A stretch of DNA of 64,000 bases. It comes from Gibbula magus (lineage: Eukaryota; Mollusca; Gastropoda; Trochida; Trochidae). Shown piece after piece: positions 45,840 to 55,409 of the stretch (the stretch's first letter is position 1; the number at the start of each line of letters is the position of its first letter). The position numbers were made by a program, and so were the translations under genes. A model generated the notes under the pieces. That model saw nothing but the letters and a program-made list of their open reading frames with translations, ran no database searches and was not told the DNA's origin. The DNA lies in contig OW388300.1 of the NCBI GenBank assembly GCA_936450465.1, positions 23,685,232 to 23,749,231 on the forward strand. Direction: 5' to 3'.

Positions 45840-46660
45840 CAACCAAATTCACCATAAAGAGCAAAGTTTTGGTGTAGTGTTTCTTAAGGAGGAGATGAGT
45901 TTTGAGAATTTTTGGTGTAATCTTTCAATAGTACTAAAGTTTTCGAATCCCCAAATTTCATATCCATAACTGATGATTGGAGCTATCATAGTATCAACAG
46001 CTGATATCATCCAATCCAATGGTAAATATATACCTCCGGCTGTTTTGAAAAGGGCATACATGGCTTGTGTTGCACTCTCAACAAATGATTTGATTGCATT
46101 TCCATATCTACCGTTTCTTTAAAGTCTGATACTCAAGTAATTGTACATGTCGACAATCTCCATATTTTGATTTTGGTAGATGAATGAATGTTTGGATCTA
46201 CTCATAGGTCCGCTACCAAAAATTAGCACTTTTCCTTTTGAAATTTACTTGTAATTTCAACATGGAACAAAACTGCTGAAATGTATCTGGGGATTTGTGT
46301 ATTTCCACATAGGCTTCACCGGAAAGAACAGCGTTATCAACATATAATAGGATGATCAGTTTTATGATGGTCATTGTATCTTTTTCTTCATTACATTCGA
46401 GGTCAACATCTTTACAATTGTTTTCTAGCAAAATGTTTTCTACGTCATTTATGAATATAGAGAACAATAATGGTGATAAATGTTCACCTTGCCTAAACAC
46501 TAGAACAATATTGAAATCACGAATGTTGAAAGTTATCTTGCCTTTTATTTCAATATTTACAGTGAGAGGAAACGTCTTTGCGATCTCTGTCGAATCCGGC
46601 TTTCGATCATGTCAAATGTCATGTTGCTATCATTTCAAATGCTGTAGATAGAAACTACTC
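45840..46660 (-). pseudogene. LINE reverse transcriptase relic
   Basis: Minus-strand frames include FRQGEHLSPLLFSIFINDVE and LILLYVDNAVLSGEA (equivalents of RQG..LSPLLF...NDL and the A.DT.LL catalytic block, here V-D-N), then IIKSYGYEIWG-type text (PIISYGYEIWGFENFSTIER) and LHQKFSKLISSLRNTTPKL. This is a 3' half of an APE-type LINE ORF2 with several frame breaks. The catalytic YADD reads YVDN. Confidence 0.75.
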
Positions 46661-46699
46661 CCTGACATTTTCTACGATATATCATGTCTTTGTAGGTAC

Positions 46700-48000
46700 T
46701 CTTGACGCGTTTTGTCAAAACGTATGCCTTTATTAGGGATTCAACCGTAGGATGAATCCTTATTGTTATTTATATGTTCTATTCTACAGCAAAAACGGCT
46801 GCAGATATTTCAACCAAACTTGTATACAGTCTGATAGCCATTACTATGAACTCGCAAAACGCTAAATGTTGAATTGATCTGCATATCTTTTGGGCCAAAT
46901 CGCTTCAGCCATTAAAAGTACAGTTCCAAGTACAGAATCCACATTTCAAATTACAGATCCACAATGCACATGTGATGAAAAAAGTAAATAATGGCTAAAT
47001 CGTAAGTCACGTGGTTTTGACGCTATCTCCTTTTTTTTTAATTCTAATTTTCAGACCTCATATACTTGAAACATGGATTTATATACAGCTGAAGCATTCA
47101 GGAATCACAAGTTTGTTATTTTATTAGCAAACTCCTAATACTTTTTTTACAGAGGCCTTTCAAAATATGGTAACTTTGAACATTTTACCAACTGCAAAGT
47201 CGAATATCTCAAAACTCAGAGACTCATAATTGCATATATTATATTTATATTTATTGCATTGAAATTGTCAGGACTACTGGACTAAAGTGTATAACAATCA
47301 ATAACAAAATCGACCGCGAACAGTCATTTCCGGTTGTGAGAAAGGGTACAAAATTATCGAATAAAAGGACATTGTGAACATTTTCAAAAAGCATTTGCTT
47401 TTTCAAAAGATACCAAATATCAATACTTTCAAAAAAGTAAAACATGACGAATTTAGCCACCATTTTTTATTTTCTTTAAATTTAGGTCTAAATAATCCTA
47501 GAGGCATACTAGAGACTAGCAACTTGTTTTAAAAGATTCTCAATTAAAATACAAGCAAAAGAGTTACCAGGGCGAAATCATGGGTCGCGTGGTTTCTTCG
47601 TCATTTTGTGTTTTAGCATATTTTGACACTTATCTTCCCTATGCACGTTTTAAAAGTTTTCCTCCTTAGATACTTGCATTAAAGAGCCCATATTGCCACA
47701 TTATGAAGCTGAAGCAGTTCTTACATGTACTTCAGGGTGATTCTAGAATTTACAATTTTTCCAATTTTGTTTACAACATGACCCCAATATTAATTCAAAT
47801 TGATCTCATTAACTGTCATATATCCTTGATTGCAAAATTATTTAGATAGGAAATAAGCAGCAAAAGGTTATATTTGATTTGCCATTTTGTACTCACTGGA
47901 TGTTAAGAAATTAAATGACGCTATGCATCACGAGTGATAGTTCATAATTGCACGTGCATCACCATAACAATAAAGTGTTATTCTGAGTGCAGCATGAAAT
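46700..48000 (+). repeat. Interspersed repeats with internal duplications
   Basis: It starts at a small hairpin, GGGATTCAACCGTAGGATGAATCC, followed by TTATTGTTAT. Inside are two or three related units with ATGGATTTATATACAGCTGA, GAATCACAAGTTTGTTATTT and TATGGTAACTTTGAACATTT. A further copy of this unit lies at 48300-48440, beyond transporter exon 6, and a related stretch is at 56780-57150. No coding sequence is seen. Confidence 0.55.
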
Positions 48001-48024
48001 CAATCCAAGAGTATCCTATTTCAG

Positions 48025-48150
48025 ACTGAAGCGCCTCTGATGATTGGGCCATTCCTCGAGTCGATGACGATCTCTGAGCTTCACGCAGTGATGACGGGAG
48101 GTTTCGCTACTATTGCCGGAAGTGTGTTGGGAGCATACATTGGATTTGGT
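48025..48150 (+). CDS. SLC28A: SLC28-type nucleoside transporter, exon 6 (HP1 and following helix)
   Basis: It lies between acceptor GTATCCTATTTCAG and donor GTAAGT, 42 codons, phase 0 at both ends. The peptide [20 protein letters not shown], then [20 protein letters not shown], is the best-known CNT signature: the TE glutamate equals hCNT3 Glu343 (substrate binding in HP1) and the (A/T)xxGF(A/S)TIAGS segment is near-universal. The residues equivalent to hCNT1 Ser353-Leu354 are Ser-Val. The usual Arg in LLIRPY is Gly here (MIGPF). Confidence 0.97.
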
Positions 48151-48617
48151 GTAAGTAAAAGATGTAAAAGTTGTTAACATCAGTCGCTTCAAATTTATCA
48201 ATCCGTGCAAAAAAATAATTGTAGGTCACGTATTGACTTTTAAAAATGTTTCAAAACTTCCGATCTCATGTACTATTGAGGAACTACCTATCAGTAGATA
48301 TTTGTATCTAAGAACTTAAACGTGGATTTATATACAGGTGCAGTATTGGGGAATAACAAGTGTGTTATTTTATCAGCTCCTAAAACCTACAATGACCTTT
48401 CTAAGTATGGTGAAATTTAATATGGGGGAAATTTTCAAAATCATCATAGAGACTTGAAATAGATTCAAAAGATGCGAATAAAAACGAAAAAAAAATGCAT
48501 GTCATGATTTGTATCTCATACGGTTTCTTTGCTATCAAGATTTTCTTTATTACACAGTTATGAAGACTCTGAACTCGACTAGCCGCTCTGGCCTTTAATA
48601 CAACTCAAGACATTTAT

Positions 48618-48960
48618 AATTATTAGCACATCTGGCCTGAAAGGCCCGATGGGCTTATGGCATGACATGGTGTCCGACGTCCGTCCGTCCGTCCGTCCAT
48701 CCATCCGTCCGTCCGTCCATCCACCCGTCCGCCTGTAAACTTTTCGCCTTTTCGTCTTCTCCAAAACCACTTGGTCTTGGGAGCTGAATTGTAGATTTGG
48801 TAATACAGTGGCTCCAAATAAGGGCCTCACAGGCCATGGCCATGACATACAAACCTCTTTTCATCTTCTTCTCCAGAACAAAAATACCTAGAAGGCTGAA
48901 ATGTTGTGTACAGACTCTTTAGCCAATCGAGATTCTAATCATTATATATCATCCCTTCAC
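48618..48960 (+). repeat. TAGCTCATCAGG-family fragment
   Basis: TTAGCACATCTGGCCTGAAAGG and GGGCTTATGGCATGACATGG are followed by (CGTC)n, GTCTTCTCCAAAACCACT, TGGTCTTGGGAGCTGAATTG and GCTGAAATGTTGTGTACAGA. This is the left part and about two internal units of the family at 28710-29892. The (TCCG/TCCA)n run at 48680-48725 is a local expansion. Confidence 0.7.
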
Positions 48961-49021
48961 CACAGTAGAGGAGATATTACCAAATAGTTGGTTACAGTAT
49001 GTCTATATCTTCAAGTAGTGT

Positions 49022-49750
49022 TTGGCAGCTTTACAAGACTTTTATCCAAACGAGAACCAGGACCACTCCTACCCGTCTACTCTGTTCAACTGCATTACAG
49101 ATGCTTCCATGGATGTGATAACAACTAAACTGAGTAATGCACTCATGCTACCGGCCCTACAACAGAAATTCAGGGAATCGTTTGTGACAGTGGCTAAGGA
49201 AGCCCTAAAAGACGTGATTCAGGATGTTGTGGCCCCTCTCAAGCAAGACATACGTGAGTTGAAGGAAGAACTACATCTCAAGACCGACGAGTTAGAACAG
49301 TACAGTCGGAGGAACTCCCTGCGTATCTCAGGAATCAAGGAGCCCAACTGGGGAAAGGAGGATGAGAACATTGACGAAGTAGTGATAGATCTACTGAAGG
49401 ATGTCCACTCGGATATCTCACCAACTGACATCGACAGGTGCCACCGGGTGGGCAAGAGACAGCAGGGCACGAATAGGAGCATAGTGGTCAAGTTTGTCAG
49501 CTACTGGGACAGAAACAAAGTGATCCGAAACAAGTTCAAGCTCAAAGGGAAGAGAGACAATGTGTATATAAACGAAGATCTGACCAAGCACAGGAATCAC
49601 CTATTCAAGCTCGCTAGAGATCTCAAGAAAGACGAACGGATCTACTCTACTTGGACCTATGATGGCAGGGTTTACATTTGTGAACAGTGGGAAGGACTTA
49701 TTCGTGTCATTCAAAGGGAATCGGACCTGGACAAATATAAGCGCACTTAG
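49022..49750 (+). CDS. LINE ORF1 (coiled coil and RRM-like)
   Basis: This open frame of about 242 codons begins LAALQDF (codon TTG at 49022, so the real start is lost or lies one frame away at the ATG at 48999). Residues about 50-95 are heptad-like (KEALKDVIQDVVAPLKQDIR), followed by LEQYSRRNSLRISGI at 91-105, then DRCHRVGK at about 138-145, VYINEDLTKHRNHLFKLARD and YDGRVYI. This is the ORF1 layout of many APE-type LINEs: a coiled coil for trimerisation, an RRM-like RNA-binding domain and a C-terminal domain. It precedes ORF2 by about 530 bp. It is intact over its length apart from the start. Confidence 0.85.
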   Translation: MAALQDFYPNENQDHSYPSTLFNCITDASMDVITTKLSNALMLPALQQKFRESFVTVAKEALKDVIQDVVAPLKQDIRELKEELHLKTDELEQYSRRNSLRISGIKEPNWGKEDENIDEVVIDLLKDVHSDISPTDIDRCHRVGKRQQGTNRSIVVKFVSYWDRNKVIRNKFKLKGKRDNVYINEDLTKHRNHLFKLARDLKKDERIYSTWTYDGRVYICEQWEGLIRVIQRESDLDKYKRT

Positions 49751-50282
49751 TGACTAGCATGTGTTTCACTTTCATGTTTGGATTATACGAGTATAGTTGA
49801 TCAGATCAGTGAGTATCAAATCATATTCATATTTATGAAATGTATGTGGCATAAACACACAACGTTTTCGACCACTCTAGTGTCTAATGTTTGTATATAC
49901 ATGTACTATTATTTATCTCACCTTTGTTATCTCACAAGCTGTATTTCCGTGTACATATGTATCCAATATTGAGTTACTGTATATATCAACTTTTTTGTTC
50001 TCCTCATTAAATCCACTGAGAGATTCTGCATTGCCAAACTATCATGTATTTTGGAAATCATTGTCATGTCAACGAATAACCCGACCTAGTATCCGCACTT
50101 ATCCGCATATATCAACATGAAGTAAACAAGCCATATGGGTAATGACATAATACAACATCGTGCGGCGATCGGGTTATTCATCTGTTTCACGTGCTCTAGT
50201 AGCAATAAGAAATGTCTGAAATTCAGTATTTTACTTTACAACAAAAACCTTTTTTTTCAAGTTCCTGTGTACTGAAACTGAA

Positions 50283-50521
50283 ATGTGTAATTTGCTATTG
50301 TTAGAAATGAAAGCCTGTTACGTGCTTATGTTTCTATGTCTACTTCAATCACAAGTAACTAATGCCAATATCACCTTGATTATCCTATTGTTACTTCAGC
50401 TTGCTGGGGACGTAGAGTCTAACCCTGGTCCTATTGTTCATGAAAACAACTTATTGTCAATTTTTCACTTAAATGCTAGGAGTATTCGTACTAAACAAGC
50501 GCATATATCAGAATGTAGATA
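50283..50521 (+). pseudogene. LINE ORF2 start with 2A-like motif
   Basis: The ATG at 50283 opens a hydrophobic leader, MCNLLLLEMKACYVLMFLC.. to ITLIILLLLQLAGDVESNPG P (residues 30-50). The C-terminal LLQLAGDVESNPGP is a match to the 2A-like consensus DxExNPGP, which in other LINEs causes ribosome skipping between Gly and the final Pro (codons 50427-50432). The next residues, NNLLSIFHLNARSIRTK, begin the APE-type endonuclease. The frame ends at 50519-50521 because of a deletion or shift. The hydrophobic leader resembles those 2A-like LINE leaders described as signal-like. Confidence 0.85.
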
Positions 50522-53217
50522 ATGAAACATTAGCATGGGAAAACTTTCACGACCCAATACCTAGAGACAGAACTGCGTTTGGGGGAGGTGTAATGATATA
50601 TATTTCTCAACAGTTATCATTTGAAAGACTCCATGATCTCGAAAATATATATGATGAGTCGATATGGGTTAAGATTTGTCTTCCTCAAAAACCTTTGATA
50701 TTATGCACAGCATACAGACCTGAAAGTAATACAGCCAACTTTTGGGGTAGATTTGACACTAGTATTGATGGTGCTTTAGATATTTCAAATAAGAATACCA
50801 TTGTCGGGGATCTAAATGAAAATTTACTTTCCCTCTCCAAACTAAATTTAACAGACATCCTACTGAGAAATAACTTGCGCATCATAACAGAACCAACAAT
50901 GGTAACCAAGACAACCAGCACACTTCTAGATCCAATTATAGTCAGTGATGAAGTTGACATTGTAGAAAGTGGTGTTGTTGAATTTGATAGAACTATAAGT
51001 GATCACAAAGACACATTTGTCAGCATTGACGTGCATATGTCAACTAAGATTGCATATCCTAGAAAGGTTTTGTGTTACAAAAATGGTGATTATAATAAGC
51101 TGAATGGACTTATTTACGATACAGATTGGTTATCAATGTTTAGTGACTGTTCGGATATTGACGCTGCTTGCTGTGTATTTTATGAACGTTTTAATACTTA
51201 TGTCAAACAATGTATTCCTTCTAAAACTGTGATAATTAGACCTAATGACAAACCGTGGTATGACTCAAATATTCGTCGTGAAAGTAGGAAGCGGGATCGA
51301 CTAAGAAAAAAGGCAAAGAGAACTCAGAATGACTCTGACATTATAAAGTACAAAAAACAGCGTAATAAAGTTAACAACATGAAATGCTATGCGAAAGAAC
51401 ATTTTTATTCGAACCTTGATGAATTTTTATTTGAACTATATGGCGAAAATAAATCATCATACTGGAAAATATTGCGTAGTTTGATAAAGACGTCAGGTTC
51501 CGCTTCCTCCATTCACGCTTTAAAGAGAAATGTTAATGAAGAATGTCCATCAGCATGTTCTGATGTTGATAAAGCTAACATGTTAATTGAATATTTCGAG
51601 TCAATATCTAATCTGAAAGATGCAGATAGTACTGATCTACCACAGTTCGCCAAGCGTACATATGCTACATTAGAGATCATCAAAATAGAAGAGAGAGAAG
51701 TTTCAGATGTCATTAAATGTTTAATTCTTAAGAAGGCTGCTGGACCAGACCAAATAAGTCATCAGTTACTGAGAAAAACGGTTAACTCTATAAGCTCAGT
51801 CCTATGTATATTGTTTAACATGTCTCTCGATTTTTGTGTATATCCTAGCCAATGGAAGTATGCAAATGTTATGCCTTCATCTAAGAAAGGTGATCATTCA
51901 CTTGTATCTAATTATCGCCCGATTTCACTTATTAGTTGTGTTGGTAAACTGTTTGAAAGAGTGGTATTTAAGCATGTTTATAATTATTTTGTGTCAAACA
52001 ATTTGTTAAACAAATATCAGTGTGGTTTCCGCAGAGGACATTCAACTGTACAACAACTTGTATAAATATATAATCAAATTTGTACTTCGCTTGATAACAA
52101 GGAATATTATTGTATGGTATTTTGTGATGTATCAAAGGCATTTGATAGAGTTTGACATAGAGGGCTTATGCTTAATTTGCAGATGTATGGAATACAGGGA
52201 AAGCTGCTTGATTGGTTTTATAGTTATGTAAGCGATCGCAATCAATCAGTTTTTGTTCATGGGGCGTTATCTAAGCCAATAGTGTTGAAGGCAGGAGTTC
52301 CCCAGGGATCAGTTTTAGGTCCCTTTCTCTTTATTGTGTATGTAAATGAGATAGCAGATAAACTATATTGTTTAACCCGGCTTTTCGCCGATGATACTTC
52401 GCTTGGGACCATATCAAAAGGAAAAACAATTGATGGAAGGAGTTATGAATGAAAATCTAGAACTTTTAAGCAATTGGGCAAACGACTGGTTAATTTCTTA
52501 TAATCCCGAGAAAACAGAGGCTATGCTATTTACATTGAAAGATAACGATCAAGACATTAACTTGAACTTTGACGGCTGCGGTATTAAAACAGTAAATTGT
52601 CATAAGCATTTGGGTTTAACATTTTCATCTAATGGGAGTTGGCACCATCATATTGAACACATTGTCAAAAAGACCTAAAAAATGATAGGAGCATTTCGGA
52701 AATTAAAGTTTCTACTTAATAGAACAACACTATCTGAAATATATACTGTTTTTATAAGACCACACTTTGAGTATGCATGTGAAGTATGGGATGGATGTTT
52801 GATTGAACAGGCTGATAAATTAGAAAAACTTCAACTTGAAGCGGCCCGAATAGTAACTGGTCTTCCAAGATATGCCTCTGCGAGTTCCTTATACTACGAA
52901 ACAGGGTGGGATTTTCTTTCAGAAAGAAGAAGGAGATGTAAATTAACATTATTTTATAAAATACAGAAAAGCCTTGCGCCAGCTTTTCTTCAGGATTTAC
53001 TCCCGCCTTTAGTGGGCAACATGACACGATATGGATTAAGAAACTCCAATAATTATAGCCAACCTTATACACGACTCAAGTACTCGATATCATCGTTTAT
53101 TCCATCATCAAATAAATTATGGAACAACATTCCTTTAGCAATTAGAGCACAGTCAAATGCTTTCGTCCAATCATATGAGTGTATTGTGGTCACGTGGAGT
53201 ACATTTATATCCCGATA
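50473..53217 (+). pseudogene. LINE ORF2: APE endonuclease and reverse transcriptase
   Basis: After the shift the endonuclease goes on with FGGGVMIYIS, ILCTAYRPES, TIVGDLNENL and TISDHKDTFVSID (GDFN and SDH motif equivalents). The segment normally carrying the catalytic glutamate (TE(T/H)) is deleted. The RT shows KKAAGPDQISHQLLRK, NYRPISLISCVGKLFERVV, CGFRRGHSTVQQLV, FCDVSKAFDRV, GVPQGSVLGPFLFIVYVNEI and FADDTS, then LGLTFSSNGSW and IPSSNKLWNNIPLAIR. Defects are stops at 52063 and 52153 (a W-like position), a frame shift near 52430 and a stop at 52676. CR1/jockey-like group; the ORF is interrupted by an insertion from about 53172. Confidence 0.9.
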
Positions 53218-53289
53218 GATGTACGGTTGTCTGGTTGCGTTCGGGTATCATGCTCATAAACTGGTTCACAGACTTTCATAAAAACAACA

Positions 53290-53436
53290 AACAATGTCAA
53301 CTGATTGTTTTATTTATGGAGATAATACACAATTAAATACTTATTACATTGACAAATGACCTGCTGTGTTCCCTTTCCGAAAGGAAATAGTCGCTTCCGT
53401 TGATGAAGGTCTTCTATATTAAGGAGCTTGATATTC
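53290..53436 (-). other. Terminal exon and polyadenylation signal of the small gene
   Basis: A strong pyrimidine-rich acceptor ends at 53437 and is followed by GAATATCAAGCTCC. AATAAA lies on the minus strand at 53314-53309. In the alternative frame from exon 2 this exon stays open for about 40 codons (NIKLLNIEDLHQRKRLFPFG..) to a TAA that overlaps the AATAAA signal. Confidence 0.4.
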
Positions 53437-53668
53437 CTAAAAGAAGAATAAAAGCATGTAAATAAAGCAAGTAATGTGAGGTCAATTGGGATTTTTCAAG
53501 TGTATTTCATTTATATCACGAGTAAGTGAAACCATGACAAGCATCAAACCATGTTACCAATGTTTTATATATTTTCAACCACGATATAAAAAATAATATC
53601 AAATAAATATATTGATATAAATATCAAACGACATAAAAATGAGAAATAAGAAAGTGATATAAAATTAC

Positions 53669-54053
53669 CTTCTTGGAGTGTTAGGGTGGAGACTGCATTG
53701 TCGTCTCACTGAAACTCCTGTATCGTCACACGGCGTCCGAGCGATGTCCAGTACGACGTTACATTCTTTCCTACAGACAGTAATAATAAATAATGTATAT
53801 GCAATATAGACGGGATGCATACTAGCATATGCAACAATAGATATAACAACTCGCATATTGATAAAAAAAAACAGCTCAACAAACAAACATATTTGAAATA
53901 CAAGAGACAATAACTTTTCTTAAATAAACCAATGTAATGTAATTTACTTTGAATTTTAAAAATATACACTTTAAAAAGTAAGGAGTAAAAAAGAAAGTTA
54001 CCTTTCCTGAAAGAATAGTGTACTTGTCCTTGGACTGTCCACGATGAAGCCAT
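53669..54053 (-). CDS. Small spliced minus-strand gene inside the insertion
   Basis: Exon 1 ends at donor CAGGAAAG|GTAAC (54002). Exon 2 is 53770-53669 (acceptor TTACTGTCTGTAG, donor AAGAAG|GTAATT). Exon 3 starts at 53436 after TTTATTCTTCTTTTAG. The ATG at 54053 (ACACAATGG context) gives a 38-residue peptide, MASSWTVQGQVHYSFRKGKN.. to ..VTIQEFQ, stopping at 53706 in exon 2. Another frame stays open from exon 1 through exon 3 (..FFQERKECNVVLDIART..) but has no ATG in view. No family recognised. It could be a captured gene fragment or a non-coding RNA. Confidence 0.4.
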
Positions 54054-54087
54054 TGTGTGAACTGATTCATTCCACAAACCACTCAGT

Positions 54088-54295
54088 CTTTATAGGCAAT
54101 GAAATGTATTACTGCTCAAGGTTGCTGAATAAAAACGTGCTTAAATCATGCATGTGCGTGATTCAAGCACGACGCTTATGCTGTAGCACGACTCGTACGC
54201 TTTATATAAAATGTACACCTCATGCACCTCGGACAATTTCAGAAATTCAGTGCTCACAGTGCCGAAGATGACGTCAATGTCCCTAACATTTGCAT
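54088..54295 (-). promoter_or_regulatory. TATA box, CRE and octamer upstream of the small gene
   Basis: On the minus strand CTATAAAG occupies 54095-54088, about 35-40 bp before the ATG at 54053. A second TATATAAAG-like word is near 54200. A perfect CRE palindrome TGACGTCA lies at 54269-54276, and a plus-strand octamer ATTTGCAT at 54288-54295. The order and spacing look like a compact pol II promoter, or an snRNA-type one. This is sequence resemblance only. Confidence 0.4.
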
Positions 54296-54540
54296 ATGAA
54301 AATGAGAAATGTCAATGTTTTGCATGTTGTGTTCGAGAGAATGTTTCCCAAATTTGTTGACAAAATATTTGAAATAAATTCATTTTAAGACATTTTCTTG
54401 ACGACTCAAGCATTTGACTATGCTCTGAGATAGATAGAGAACGCGCAGCAGTACATTATCGGGATATAAATGTACGGGTTTGAAAGGGTTGGGCGAGGCG
54501 TCAGCCGATAATGTACTGCTACTCGTCCTCTATCTATTAC

Positions 54541-55075
54541 TAAGAGTCTGTTGCCTCATTTAAATCCAATATTCAAATCAAAGTAAAATGTGCACCTGTA
54601 TACTTTTCTTACGGAATTAGAAAACTAAATATCTTACACACAAGACAAAGATATATGAAGAGCTCACTTAATTACGATTTATTTAAAATAAGTGTAAGAA
54701 ATAATGCATGTTGTCAATGTGGCCACAACTGTGAAAATGTATTTCATTACTTCCTTGAATGTCCTTTGTATATTACTCAAAGACAAAATATGTTTATTTC
54801 ATTAGATTGTCAGAAACAGAGCTTTAATTAATATTAGTCTTCTTTTACATGGCAATGCAGGTCTCTCTATTTGTGAAAATCAGAATGTTTTCAAATTTGT
54901 ACATATCTACATTTCTCAAACTAAACGTTTTCTCTGATTTCTTTTGTACATATCCTGACTGCCTGTCCGTCTCTTGTTGTATATTGTTGTGAGTAGAATC
55001 ATGTAATTATCTGGAGAGGGTTGTGCCCAATCCATTTCTTGAATGAATAAAATATGTTTCAATCAATCAATCCAA
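54541..55075 (+). pseudogene. LINE ORF2 C-terminus and 3' end
   Basis: The frame continues the split ORF2: SVASFKSNIQIKVK, then YFSYGIRKLNILHTRQR and NNACCQCGHNCENVFHYFLE with CPLYITQRQNMF. The CxCG....ENV.HY.LECPLY block is the zinc-knuckle-like C-terminal element of CR1/L2-like LINEs. The 3' UTR runs to GGAGAGGGTTGTGCCCAATC, then TTGAATGAATAAAATATGTT and (TCAA)n, a short AATC-type tail rather than poly(A). A similar terminus without ORF is at 57190-57260. Confidence 0.85.
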
Positions 55076-55374
55076 ACCTAGCTGTCCTTTCACTGATGTC
55101 CTTTGTTTTCTTAAGTGAATGACTTTCTCCTTAAACTCATCTCCATCTCAAGACTCAAACAAAAAATGTCAAAGAACTTGAATTTATCGCTAAATTCTAG
55201 GGCATCTATTTGGGTCATATGTCCGAAAAACTGCTGCAGAAGGTTTTATTCCATATCTTCATGCAGTACTTTGTGTGTATATTTTGTTTGTTTTTGCCCC
55301 ATAAACATCATTAACTATTTGTTGTAAGCAGTGCAATTCATATTTGAAAATCTTTAATGATTGCAAAATCTTAT

Positions 55375-55400
55375 GTTATTATATATATATATATATATTG
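55375..55400 (+). repeat. (TA)n microsatellite
   Basis: A TATATATATATATATAT run lies about 25 bp before the (TCCG)n-rich repeat. A longer run is at 60040-60070. Confidence 0.9.
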
Positions 55401-55409
55401 TATATAGTA

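Larger units (their letters stand above)
53172..54540. mobile_element. Insertion splitting LINE ORF2, with inverted-repeat ends
   Basis: The ORF2 frame stops matching after ..AQSNAFVQS and resumes at 54543 with SVASFKSNIQIKVK, so about 1.37 kb was inserted. Near the ends, GTACATTTATATCCCGATA (53199-53217) and TATCGGGATATAAATGTAC (54457-54475) are a perfect 19-bp inverted repeat. The right end also has a 33-bp imperfect hairpin (ATAGATAGAGAACGCGCAGC, 54431-54463, against 54504-54537). No transposase is recognised. It contains the spliced minus-strand unit below. The exact target duplication is not clear. Confidence 0.75.

Noticed and set aside
47995..48024. Alternative acceptor at 48009-48010 giving SILFQ before TEAP, which would restore a Gln at the selectivity site
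   Set aside because: It adds four extra residues in a gap-free conserved block and lacks a pyrimidine tract; the CAG is simply the acceptor consensus at 48022-48024.
48579..48864. Minus-strand frames with repeated GRTDG/DGRTDG residues
   Set aside because: They are translations of the (TCCG/TCCA)n simple repeat at 48680-48725.
53752..53753. Treating 53290-54095 as a normal extension of the LINE
   Set aside because: The minus-strand splice and promoter signals lie wholly between the inverted repeats, and ORF2 matches stop before and resume after this block.
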